DNA of 38,788 nucleotides from an uncultured Succinivibrionaceae bacterium. GTDB lineage: Bacteria; Pseudomonadota; Gammaproteobacteria; Enterobacterales; Succinivibrionaceae. This document shows positions 16,901 through 24,708 of the stretch, piece by piece (position 1 is the first letter of the stretch; the number at the start of each line of letters is the position of its first letter). Under the pieces are notes generated by a model. The model saw only the letters and a list, made by a program, of their open reading frames with translations, was not told the DNA's origin and searched no databases. Position numbers and translations under genes: made by a program. The stretch spans positions 1 through 38,788 of the forward strand of contig CALXNU010000014.1 of NCBI GenBank assembly GCA_944389835.1. The letters are read 5' to 3'.

Positions 16901-17088
16901 CTGCCAAACGCTACTTTGATCCTAAATCTAAGATCCTCTTGTGTGTAAGAGTTGAAAGTGATGATCCTTATACGGTCTTAGGCTTTGGCCAATGCGTAAA
17001 ACACGAAGGCAGTGGCCCAATTTCTTTGACCTATAAGCTTGATAGAGCTTTGCCATACTCTTTGTATGCAAAATTTACTAATTTTTAG
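13951..17088 (+). CDS. PLD-nuclease / SF2 helicase / DUF3427 defence-type protein
   Basis: The 1045-residue protein joins three parts. An N-terminal phospholipase-D-like nuclease domain has LHAKAYIF (His202, Lys204) and GSSNLS with Glu234. An SF2 motor has Walker A ATGTGKT (326-332), DEFH (428-431), TATP (454-457) and QQLGRGLR (633-640). The C-terminal ~200 residues (YTRYGILTSLG, GFGQCVKHEG) resemble DUF3427, probably a DNA- or modified-base-reading domain. The start is GTG with AGGAG six bases upstream. Such proteins act as ATP-dependent restriction or antiphage nucleases. Its stop overlaps that of the convergent cytosine methyltransferase, a plausible protective partner. The pairing is inference. 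Confidence 0.85.
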   Translation: MLKSGLYELLLNEGLAKFLEEQNELFPNTCNLKDLDQEFLLELFSQTIKTKAKELLKKQPLNEQIRIFNNLIQSLNGSSLPQSDPQLLKQLSTTKELITTPSTKLSETVLFTGGTHHLHLFEELRREIMSADSIDFLVSFIRDSGLNIIFSALKDFTAKGHKLRILTTTYMGVTEASALEKLATLSNCEIKINYDEDNLRLHAKAYIFRRESGFSTAYIGSSNLSYSALNEGLEWNIKLSKQQLPETYQSICDTFETYLENPSFKSFSLQDAPKLEEILKKVKCQKELKAKSPTVLKPLPFQEQILDRLWYLRDKLKQYHNLVVAATGTGKTVICAFDFKIFASKLKSSDTGLKKYPTLLFVAHRKELLEQALLTFRKVLDDKNFGLLATTGSKIENPQALFISVQLLNSRKIWEQFAEDYFSYLVVDEFHHAAASSYQGFLNYFKPKILLGLTATPERMDGLDISKMFNHQYAVTLRLPDAINQGLLCPFEYFVISDLIDLSEVEFKHGDYDQKALETSLTCGQKAFDRIDLIKDALENYAPNSQKIKALGFCVSIKHAKFMALEFAKAGFKCDYLTGMHSEKDRENARQNLASGKINFLFVVDLYNEGVDIKEINTLLFLRPTNSLTIFLQQLGRGLRLCEGKDCVTVLDFVGHANQKYNFHSRFNALFTTRRESPNFLIEQEKQGFSDLPQNCYLVMEQKAQQIIFEHLKKAIKDSQYQVLIDALADFLSSQENVDPSLIDLSTKVEQNVLTLYQKKKTTLGELLIKAKGLIEEENPQNFITPFYDEHKEIRDFFLRLSQTFNPSLNDFIRAFISGKFEDFDKLSDHDRALFKVLFRLFSPNTIYHTPNYVKYVQKPQFDKLKTYFKQPFVSTETLNIIDFKEFSQEYQSASLPAKEHSLLNYYGVYTRYGILTSLGCDQDGASMREGVKYIKEIGTDVFFITLNKEKGRFTQRTRYDDYLIDQNLIHVKSQNQTKETSDTAKRYFDPKSKILLCVRVESDDPYTVLGFGQCVKHEGSGPISLTYKLDRALPYSLYAKFTNF

Positions 17089-18038
17089 CAGGATCGATTT
17101 GCCATTAAGGCCTCTTTAAGTTTAAGGCCTACCGCCAAAGCCATAGGCGGTGGAAAAGCATTGCCTATTAGGCGACAGGCAATGGTTTTGCGCTCTCCAA
17201 AGTTCCAGCTCTCAGGAAAGCCCTGCAATCTTGCAAGCATCTTAGCTGTAAGACGAGGCATTCCCTCAAGATCTTTATCTGGTGCTGCGTTGGCAATCGC
17301 CAAACCATCCACTCCAAGTTGCGCCCAGGCAGTTCTTGATCTTACCGGCCCCAAATCAGGACCGCCATGTTTTTTAGAGCCACAAACTAAGGTTGGGGCA
17401 ATTTTATTGGCTTGCTTGGCCCAAATTTTGGCCTTTTCCCAACCATTTTGCGACATCAGATCATACAAAGCCTCACCTACCGTTAACGAAGGTGTCTCTT
17501 GAGGTTTTGGAAAGCTAAAACTTACATTTTCAGATCTTAAAATACCAATAATAACGACCCTTGGCCGCAATTGAGGCCCCCCAAAATCTGAAGCTTGCAA
17601 AAGCTTAAGTTGTACCTCATAACCTAATGCTTTAATTTGACTTAAAATTAAATTTCGATAATTCTCAAATTTGGGGGATAAAAAGCCTTTGACATTCTCA
17701 AGCATTACAGCACGCGGTTTAATCTCGCGAATTAACCTTATTGCCTCAGGAAACAAATCCCTTTCATCCTCCGGCCCTAATTGCTTGCCTGCAATTGAAA
17801 ATGGCGGGCAGGGAACTCCTCCTGAAAGCAAGTCCACACCCTGAAAAGGCGCTCCTCTAAAGTTGTGCAGATCTTCGCAAATTACAGGCCACTCCGGGCG
17901 ATTATATTTTAGGATCTTGCAGTACCTCTCCTCAATCTCAACTAAAGCTACCGGGACAAAACCTGCCATAGCCAAACCTAAAGCTTGCCCTCCTGCTCCC
18001 GCACAAAGCTCAATAAATGTTAAGGGTCGAAAAAACAT
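17085..18038 (-). CDS. DNA (cytosine-5-)-methyltransferase
   Basis: A 317-residue C5-methyltransferase. Motif I FIELCAGAGGQALGL (residues 8-22) binds S-adenosylmethionine, the catalytic PCPPFS has Cys77, ENV is at 114-116, the QLRPR motif VIII is at about 156-160, and motif X is GNAFPPPMA near the C-terminus. The target recognition region between motifs VIII and IX is short, so the target is probably a simple short site. It converges on the PLD-helicase gene with overlapping stop codons, which suggests one restriction-modification unit of opposed genes. An orphan methyltransferase is the alternative. Confidence 0.93.
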   Translation of the reverse strand: MFFRPLTFIELCAGAGGQALGLAMAGFVPVALVEIEERYCKILKYNRPEWPVICEDLHNFRGAPFQGVDLLSGGVPCPPFSIAGKQLGPEDERDLFPEAIRLIREIKPRAVMLENVKGFLSPKFENYRNLILSQIKALGYEVQLKLLQASDFGGPQLRPRVVIIGILRSENVSFSFPKPQETPSLTVGEALYDLMSQNGWEKAKIWAKQANKIAPTLVCGSKKHGGPDLGPVRSRTAWAQLGVDGLAIANAAPDKDLEGMPRLTAKMLARLQGFPESWNFGERKTIACRLIGNAFPPPMALAVGLKLKEALMANRSC

Positions 18039-18253
18039 CTTAATACCTTTAATAGCCTTACCAAAAGCGACTTAAAACACGCTTTTAAATAAGATTTAAT
18101 ACCAACTTTGTTTAAGCATTTTTGCAGAGGACCTTTCCGTAGAATGGAAAGCTTGGCGTTTAAATTAACCTTGGGATTTTTTACATCTTCCAAGCCTTCA
18201 CTTTTTAGGCTTTGATGGTAGGATCTAATGAAGTTTTAAACAAAGGAATAGAT

Positions 18254-18859
18254 ATGGCTAAGCTTTCTGAAGGCGAGATCATCGACAAATTAATAGAGCT
18301 TAAAGACTCTTTAAGTCAAAAATGGGAACCTGAGGTTTTCTTTTCTACCTTAATGACAATTTATGGCACCGCACAATCCTCAATTAGCGAGGCTTTAAAA
18401 GGCAATCCTGCCATTAACGTGGCAAGTGATGTTGAAGATCCAAGCCTCTTGCATAAGGATTTAGCAATTAAAAATCGTGCTTATTTTAGATTTCTAAAAG
18501 AAGATACTAACGTTCGTGAGAGCCTAGATCTTTTAGTTGAGAGTGAAGCTTTTAATCGTCAAAGCTCAAAACTGCAATTTGCAATTTGTGCAGGTCCAAA
18601 TTTAATCTCAATCTTCGATAAAATCGATAAAACCTACAATACCTTTGAGCTTAAAGAACTGCCCAACAACTATAATTTACTCCTTCCTTTAACCACCGGT
18701 TACAAGCGTTTTGTGGCAACTGATGGTACTGAAGCTGATGTTCGAGCTTGCACTAAACTAACTAAGCTTTTATATGATCTTGCAAAGCTCAACAACATTG
18801 ATTTACTAAGAGAGAGAGAGAGAGAGAACATAATTTTAAGAGTCAAGGCCACGCTCTAA
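18254..18859 (+). CDS. N-terminal part of a phase-variable DNA methyltransferase (frame OFF)
   Basis: The start is the ATG at 18254 (MAKLSEGEII), with AAGGA six bases upstream. In this sequence the frame ends after 201 residues at TAA 18857-18859, just past a (AG)9 tract. The sequence after the tract continues the same protein in another frame, so this is the 5' part of one 18254-21135 gene. The N-terminal region resembles the MmeI/YeeA N-terminal module (FELKELPNNYNLLLPLTTGY aligns with its end), but the D...ExK nuclease residues of MmeI are not evident. As it stands the product lacks all methyltransferase motifs and is probably inactive. Confidence 0.8.
   Translation: MAKLSEGEIIDKLIELKDSLSQKWEPEVFFSTLMTIYGTAQSSISEALKGNPAINVASDVEDPSLLHKDLAIKNRAYFRFLKEDTNVRESLDLLVESEAFNRQSSKLQFAICAGPNLISIFDKIDKTYNTFELKELPNNYNLLLPLTTGYKRFVATDGTEADVRACTKLTKLLYDLAKLNNIDLLRERERENIILRVKATL
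18809..18826 (+). repeat. (AG)9 simple sequence repeat, predicted phase-variation tract
   Basis: Nine perfect AG units encode Arg-Glu repeats in frame 1. The upstream frame has codons at 18809; the downstream methyltransferase frame has codons at 18811. Losing one unit (8) or gaining two (11) would join them, giving RERERE then HNFKSQGHALNEF. Slipped-strand change of such tracts is an established ON/OFF switch for DNA methyltransferases in other bacteria. Confidence 0.85.
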
Positions 18860-19116
18860 ACGAGTTTATCCGTAGGATCTTATTTTGTCTTTTTGCAGAA
18901 GACACCGGTATTTTTAAATATGACAGTCAAGGCAATTTAAATTACGAAAACCGCTTCACCAAAGCTTTAAGCACCCTTACCAATCAACATGGCACTAATA
19001 CCAAGCAATTCTTTGAAGATCTTTTTGAAGTTTTAAACACTCCCCTAAATGAGCGTAAAAACATCAAGCGCCCCATCTCTCAAGTCATTTTAGACTTTCC
19101 CTATGTCAACGGTGGT

Positions 19117-21135
19117 TTGTTTGCAGGCGAGAGCTTTATACCTGAGTTTAATACTACCACCCGCGCTGAGCTTTTAGACTTAGGCAAAATGGCCTGGCAT
19201 GAGATTTCCCCGGCTATTTTTGGCTCCATGTTCCAAAATGCTTTAGATCCTAAAACCCGCCGTGAAATGGGCGCTCATTACACTAGTGAAGCAAATATTC
19301 TAAAGATCATCAATCCACTTTTCATGGATAGCCTGCGCGATGAGTTTGAAAAAATCAAATCTCTCCCCACAGGGGAGGATGAGAATAACACAAGACTTAA
19401 AAGTCGCTTAGCTAAAGCGCGTCAAGAGGCTTTAATGGCTTTCCAAAATAAGCTTGCCTCTTTAAAGTTCTTAGATCCTGCCTGTGGTTGCGGTAACTTC
19501 TTAATTATTGCTTACCGCGAATTACGTCGCCTTGAAAATCAAGTGCTTGAAGAGCTCTTTTCTCAAAGGGGTTGGATCCTGGAGGTAGGTGAGGCCATTA
19601 AAGTAAACATCAATCAATTTTATGGAATCGAGATTGAAGATTGGCCTTCTGAAATTGCACATTTATCCATGTGGCTTATGCAGCATGTGATGAATCAAGA
19701 AACCTCTCAAAAGTTTGGTGTTGACATCCCCTCCATTCCTCTTAAAACCTCAGCTACTATCGTCTGCACTAATGCTCTCACATGTGATTGGCAGGAAATT
19801 TTACCTGCAAGTGAATGCTCCTATATTTTAGGCAATCCCCCCTTTGGTGGTACTACCTATACCACATCCGAGCAAAAAGCCTGGCTTAAAGCGGTCTATC
19901 CGCCAAAATATACATTAGCTTTAGCTGACTTTTGTACCGCCTGGTTTGTTAAAGCAAGCTCTTACATGCAAGAGAACAAAACTATTCGTGCCGCTTTAGT
20001 TGCCACCAATTCCATCTGCCAAGGACAACAGGTAAACACCCTCTGGGGCTTACTTTTAAATAAAGGGGTGCACATTAACTTCGCCTGGACTTCTTTTATG
20101 TGGTCCAATGAAGCCTCCAATAAAGCTGCCGTCACTTGTATTATCGTAGGCTTTTCTTATCACAAAGATCTTCTAAATAAGATCTACTCGGTAAGAGAGG
20201 ATGGCAGTATTGCAGTTATTAATACCCCGAATATTTCACCCTATCTTTTGCCATCTCAAAAATCGGTCATTGTCAAAGCCCAAAGTAAAGCTCTTAGCGC
20301 AAAACTTAATTTAAAATTTGGCAATAAACCTTGTGATGGAGGCAACTTACTGTTATCCCCTCCTGAATATCAAAAAGTTATCTCTAAAGATCCTTTACTT
20401 AAACCTTTTATCAAATATTTTAGAGGTAGTGATGAGCTTATCAATGGCACCTATCGTTATTGTTTATGGCTAAAGGAAGAAGATAAAGCGCTTTGGGAAA
20501 AAATACCCTTTATCAAAAATCGGGTTGAGGCTTGTTATAACTTTAGAGCAAATGCCACTATAACCGGTGATGCCTTTAAACTTAAAGACAAACCATGGTC
20601 ATTTAGAGAGCAATTTAACCCCCATTACGCCTTAATTATTCCTGCCGTAAGCTCTGAAAGACGCTTTTATGTACCTATGGATTTCATAGATAATGACACT
20701 ATCATTAGCAACCGTTGTTTTATTCTACCTGAGGCTCAACCTTATGATTTTGGCATTTTAGTCTCAAGAATGCATATGTGTTGGATGAGGCTTACTTGTG
20801 GCAGATTAAAGACAGACTATAACTATTCAAGAGATTTAGTCTACAACACCTTTATTTGGCCAACTACAAACCCTGAGCAAGAAAAATTAATCTCTGACCT
20901 TGCAGAGAAAATCATCATGATCCGTGACAATCACCTCATCGCAGATGATCCCATTCCAACTTTAGCCACACTCTATAACCCGGAGAGTATGCCAGCGGAT
21001 CTAAAAGAGGCTCATCAAAGATTAGATATTGAGGTTGAAAAACTCTACCGTGAAGAGCCCTTTGAAGACGATGATGAGCGCACGGTTTTTATGCTTGATT
21101 TATATGCCCAAAAAGTACAAGAGGTAAAGGAGTAA
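19117..21135 (+). CDS. catalytic part of the phase-variable class I SAM-dependent DNA methyltransferase
   Basis: This is the 3' part of the gene that begins at 18254. The frame is open from 18802, but its first usable start codon is TTG at 19117 with no convincing ribosome binding site. It holds motif I LDPACGCGNFL (19471 onward), IEIEDWPSEIAHLSMWL and the adenine-type catalytic NPPFGG (19834 onward). A target-recognition-like region (FRGSDELINGTYRYCLWL, TCGRLKTDYNYSRDLVYNTF) and a C-terminal helical end follow. The region just after the AG tract (LFCLFAEDTGIF) is the MmeI-family helical spacer signature. The restored protein would have about 959 residues. The downstream helicase starts 5 bases after its stop. 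Confidence 0.88.
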   Translation: MFAGESFIPEFNTTTRAELLDLGKMAWHEISPAIFGSMFQNALDPKTRREMGAHYTSEANILKIINPLFMDSLRDEFEKIKSLPTGEDENNTRLKSRLAKARQEALMAFQNKLASLKFLDPACGCGNFLIIAYRELRRLENQVLEELFSQRGWILEVGEAIKVNINQFYGIEIEDWPSEIAHLSMWLMQHVMNQETSQKFGVDIPSIPLKTSATIVCTNALTCDWQEILPASECSYILGNPPFGGTTYTTSEQKAWLKAVYPPKYTLALADFCTAWFVKASSYMQENKTIRAALVATNSICQGQQVNTLWGLLLNKGVHINFAWTSFMWSNEASNKAAVTCIIVGFSYHKDLLNKIYSVREDGSIAVINTPNISPYLLPSQKSVIVKAQSKALSAKLNLKFGNKPCDGGNLLLSPPEYQKVISKDPLLKPFIKYFRGSDELINGTYRYCLWLKEEDKALWEKIPFIKNRVEACYNFRANATITGDAFKLKDKPWSFREQFNPHYALIIPAVSSERRFYVPMDFIDNDTIISNRCFILPEAQPYDFGILVSRMHMCWMRLTCGRLKTDYNYSRDLVYNTFIWPTTNPEQEKLISDLAEKIIMIRDNHLIADDPIPTLATLYNPESMPADLKEAHQRLDIEVEKLYREEPFEDDDERTVFMLDLYAQKVQEVKE

Positions 21136-21140
21136 ACACT

Positions 21141-23255
21141 ATGGCTTTACAACAAGAGACTTTAGTTAAGATTGATTACAGTCAAAATCAAGGACATCAG
21201 CAAAGCTACCCGATGGGCATGAGACAAATGCAAGCAAGGGCCTTTGAGAAAAGAGAGAGTCCCTACCTTTTAATTAAAGCCCCTCCTGCTTGCGGTAAAT
21301 CGCGGGCGCTTATGTATTTAGCCTTAGATAAACTTTTTCATCAGGGTATAAAAAAGGTGATTGTAGCCGTGCCACAAATGGCAATTGGCTCAAGCTTTAA
21401 AGACACTGAGCTTAAAAGCTCAGGCTTTTTTGCCAATTGGCATGTAGAAAATCGCTATAACCTCTGCACTCCAGGAGGAGAGCAAAGCAAATCTGACACC
21501 GTCATTGAATTTATGCAAGATCCTCAAGCGCAGTGTCTTATTTGTGCTCATCCTACTTTAATCTATTTTTACCAAAAGATTAAAGATGATCCTTCTTTTA
21601 AAGATATTTTAGATAAGAGCCTTATTGCCATAGATGAGTTTCACCACGTGTCAGCCGAAGAAGGCAATCGCTTAGGTGAGGTGATTCACTCTTTAATGAA
21701 TACAACTAAAGCGCAAATTATTGCTATGACCGGATCTTATTTTAGAGGTGATCAAGTCCCGGTACTAAGTGAAGGCGATGAGAGCAAATTTGATAAGATC
21801 ACTTACACTTATTACGAGCAATTAAGTAGTTACAAATATCTAAAATCTATTAGTATCAATTACGCTTTTTACGAGGGCGTGTGGACAGATGCCATAAGCG
21901 AGGCTTTAGATCCAACACTTAAAACCATCATTCACATTCCAAATGTGAATTCCAGAGAGTCTACCAAAGATAAGATCAATGAGGTAGGTGAGATCATTGA
22001 CTTTTTAGGCAAAAACCTAGGTCAAGATCCTAATACAGGCATCATTTCTGTAAAAAGAGCCGATGGTACGATTTTAAGGGTTGCCGATTTAGTAAGCGGT
22101 AGTGAAACTGGAATGCAGGCTACCACCTTAAATTACTTAAGGACCGTCACCAAACGCGAAGACGTTGATATCATCATTGCTTTAGGTATGGCCAAAGAAG
22201 GCTTTGACTGGCCGTGGTGTGAACATGCCCTTACGGTTGGTTATCGCAATTCTTTAACTGAGGTTGTTCAGATTATTGGCCGCGCCACACGAGATTGTGA
22301 GGGTAAAACTCATGCCACCTTTACTAATCTTATAGCCAAACCTGATGCTTTAACTGAGGACGTGGAAGGTGCTGTCGACAGCCTTTTAAAGGCCATTAGC
22401 CTCTCACTTCTAATGGAGCAAGTTTTAGCACCTAACGTACACTTTAGAGTAAGAGGTGAGGAGACCAAACCTCTTGTTGATGATCAAGAGCGAGACCTTA
22501 CCTTTATCATTGATGACACTACATATAAGCTCTCTCCTGATGCCAAGCGCATTTTAGATGAAGATCTAAACGATCTAGTAAGCAAACTTATCAATGATCC
22601 GCAAAAAATCAACGAAGCATTAGTTTGCAAAGACAATGTTATGCAACTTTTAACTGAGGGTACTATCCCGGCGATGATTGAAGATAAGTATGCCCAAGAA
22701 TTTACTGATGAGGAGCTTGAGATCATGACCAAAGCTATTGCCTTACAGATTGTCGCCCCTTATCTTGAAGAGTATTTGCAAAAATTAAAAGACAAGCCTA
22801 AGTCTCCAGACGGCAAGACAGACCCCGATGATAATGATAAAGATCAAGGTTCTAGCGGAGATGCTAGCCATAAAAAGCGTGAACCACCAAAAGATGGCTC
22901 TGATACCTCAGGTGATAATAAGCCTATAAACCCAACTGGTTCTATTATTCCTGAAAGGAATGATAGTTTTATTAAGGTTAACGATAAGTTTTTGAATGTG
23001 GATGACTTCGATTTTAGCTTGATCTTAAAGATCAATCCTTTCCAAAAAGCTTATGAGTATATCTCAAGGAATCTTGATCCTAAGGTTTTTAAAGCCATTC
23101 AAGACCGAGTAATTGAAAAACGCGCTCAAGTTTCTGATAGGGAAGCTTTTATCTTATGGCCAAGCGTTGAAAACTTTGTTAGAGAAAATGGTGTTGATCC
23201 TAATCCCAACTCCCCTGATCCTTATGAACGTCGTTTAGGTGAGGTTTTAAGATGA
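21141..23255 (+). CDS. SF2 DEAD/DEAH-type helicase of the methyltransferase-helicase-nuclease operon
   Basis: The 704-residue protein has Walker A APPACGKS (47-54), DEFH (165-168), TGS (197-199) and motif VI QIIGRATRD (377-385), so both RecA lobes look intact. Residues about 550-610 are a low-complexity Asp/Lys/Pro/Ser/Gly-rich linker, followed by a separate C-terminal domain of ~100 residues (KVNDKFLNVDDFDF onward) that I do not recognise. AAGGAG overlapping the methyltransferase stop is its ribosome binding site. Restriction-type translocase is the likely role, by context. With the methyltransferase out of frame, expression could fall through translational polarity. Confidence 0.85.
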   Translation: MALQQETLVKIDYSQNQGHQQSYPMGMRQMQARAFEKRESPYLLIKAPPACGKSRALMYLALDKLFHQGIKKVIVAVPQMAIGSSFKDTELKSSGFFANWHVENRYNLCTPGGEQSKSDTVIEFMQDPQAQCLICAHPTLIYFYQKIKDDPSFKDILDKSLIAIDEFHHVSAEEGNRLGEVIHSLMNTTKAQIIAMTGSYFRGDQVPVLSEGDESKFDKITYTYYEQLSSYKYLKSISINYAFYEGVWTDAISEALDPTLKTIIHIPNVNSRESTKDKINEVGEIIDFLGKNLGQDPNTGIISVKRADGTILRVADLVSGSETGMQATTLNYLRTVTKREDVDIIIALGMAKEGFDWPWCEHALTVGYRNSLTEVVQIIGRATRDCEGKTHATFTNLIAKPDALTEDVEGAVDSLLKAISLSLLMEQVLAPNVHFRVRGEETKPLVDDQERDLTFIIDDTTYKLSPDAKRILDEDLNDLVSKLINDPQKINEALVCKDNVMQLLTEGTIPAMIEDKYAQEFTDEELEIMTKAIALQIVAPYLEEYLQKLKDKPKSPDGKTDPDDNDKDQGSSGDASHKKREPPKDGSDTSGDNKPINPTGSIIPERNDSFIKVNDKFLNVDDFDFSLILKINPFQKAYEYISRNLDPKVFKAIQDRVIEKRAQVSDREAFILWPSVENFVRENGVDPNPNSPDPYERRLGEVLR

Positions 23256-23268
23256 AGGAGGACTAATC

Positions 23269-24600
23269 ATGCTCCTTAATCTTAACCTGGTGAAGAAAAA
23301 GCCTCGGCCGAGATCTTTAGAGGAAGTTTTGGCCAATGATAAGTTAAATCTTCTCAAGGTAAATGAAGACAACACTCCAAAAGCTGCAACTTTAGATCAT
23401 AGCCTGGAGATTTTTGCTCCTATTGAGAAATTTGTCGGGCAATTTAAGCGTTTACCTGATGAGAAAAATGGCAACTTTAATGAAAAGCGCCTTGCCAATC
23501 AACTTCTGTCTTTAAAAGACTCTCACCCCAAGGAATTTGAGGACTTTTTAGCGCAACATCAAGAGCTACTTAAAAATAATAAGCCAACTTATCAAGCACA
23601 AAAAGATCATGTAAGCCCAAAAGACAGCATAAATGAATCAATTAAGCCTCTTTCACCAAGGATCTACTCCTCTTTAGATGAAATCTTAGAGCATGATGAT
23701 TTAGGCTTGCTTGAAGGCTTAGATATTTTAGATACAGGGCCTAAGACTAAACGCAAAACACCTGATACGATAAACCCAGCACAGATGGTGGCAAAAACTA
23801 TCCCCTGCCTTGAATTTGAGCTTTTTAAACCCTGCTTTGATAAACTTAAGCTTTTAATTTCAGAAAATGCTTTGAAACTTGAGCCCTTTAAAGGTCTATC
23901 TTTTAACCTTGAGCGAGGACAATTTTTTATTTTAAAAGGGCAATATGCATTAATTGCAAGTGCGGATAACGACAAACCTGAGATCTATGCTACGCATAAA
24001 CATTTTAGAGTGCGCGTAATTTTAGAGAATGGAACTGAATACACACCTTTAAATCGCTCTTTTATACGAAGTCTTGATGATAATGAGCAAAGCTTTAAAG
24101 TTTTAGCTTCTAAAAAAGAAGGTGAGAGATTTTTAGCTGAGCTTAAAGACTATCTTAAACATCCAAGTTCTGATCCCAACCTTACCACAGGCTATCTTTA
24201 TGTCTTAAGATCAAAAAGTAACAATCAGGCTTTGCAACAATTTATGCAAACAAGTGATCTTTTAAAGATTGGTTTTTGTAGCACTACGGTTGAAGAGCGC
24301 ATTGCCAATGCTAAAAATAGTCCCACCTATCTTTGCTCTGAGGTTGAGATCTGCCAAACATATCGCTGTACTAACAACATTAACCCGCATCAAGTCGAGC
24401 GCCTTGTTCATGCGCTTTTAAATGAACATCGGCTCAATATTACTTTAAAAGATAACTTTGGAAAAACCTATCGCCCACATGAATGGTTTACCGTGCCCCT
24501 TGCAACCGTCGAGCAAATCATCGCGCATATAATAGATGGCACCATTCAAAACTATCGTGTAGATCCGCTACGCGGTAAATTAGTCCAAATTAACTCTTAA
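23269..24600 (+). CDS. GIY-YIG (T5orf172/MUG113-like) nuclease
   Basis: The C-terminal ~130 residues of this 443-residue protein carry a GIY-YIG fold of the T5orf172 type: GYLYVLRS (308-315), LLKIGFC (331-337), Arg344, the helix VERLVHALL with Glu377 and His381, and PHEWFTV with Glu405. The N-terminal ~300 residues are unknown. They contain two similar motifs, SLEEVLANDKLNLL (16-29) and SLDEILEHDDLGLL (135-148). The ribosome binding site AAGGAGG is near perfect and lies 13 bases after the helicase stop. It is probably the DNA-cutting subunit of the operon; cleavage is not shown by sequence alone. Confidence 0.83.
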   Translation: MLLNLNLVKKKPRPRSLEEVLANDKLNLLKVNEDNTPKAATLDHSLEIFAPIEKFVGQFKRLPDEKNGNFNEKRLANQLLSLKDSHPKEFEDFLAQHQELLKNNKPTYQAQKDHVSPKDSINESIKPLSPRIYSSLDEILEHDDLGLLEGLDILDTGPKTKRKTPDTINPAQMVAKTIPCLEFELFKPCFDKLKLLISENALKLEPFKGLSFNLERGQFFILKGQYALIASADNDKPEIYATHKHFRVRVILENGTEYTPLNRSFIRSLDDNEQSFKVLASKKEGERFLAELKDYLKHPSSDPNLTTGYLYVLRSKSNNQALQQFMQTSDLLKIGFCSTTVEERIANAKNSPTYLCSEVEICQTYRCTNNINPHQVERLVHALLNEHRLNITLKDNFGKTYRPHEWFTVPLATVEQIIAHIIDGTIQNYRVDPLRGKLVQINS

Positions 24601-24628
24601 GCTTTTGAGATCTTTGCTCACTTTAGAT

Positions 24629-24657
24629 TTTAAAAAGTAGGCGCTGTGTTGTATAAT
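24629..24657 (+). promoter_or_regulatory. promoter for ribA-tusE
   Basis: TATAAT (24652-24657) is a perfect -10. TTTAAA (24629-24634) is 17 bases upstream and a weak -35. It lies about 50 bases before the ribA start, at the right boundary of the defence island. Confidence 0.55.
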
Positions 24658-24708
24658 CATCGCGCCTTAAGCTTAAGTTACAATTATTTTTTGATATAGG
24701 TTTATAAA

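Noticed and set aside
18133-18151. CTTTCC/GGAAAG hairpin upstream of the methyltransferase gene
   Set aside because: It is a short stem with no T-run and no supporting context, so a terminator or operator could not be supported.
18212-18253. An earlier ATG 14 codons upstream of the methyltransferase start
   Set aside because: The ATG at 18254 has AAGGA at proper spacing; the upstream one has none.
13951-24600. Assignment of the island to BREX or DISARM
   Set aside because: The hallmark genes (brxC/pglZ; drmA/drmB) were not seen. Only generic methyltransferase, helicase and nuclease parts are shared.
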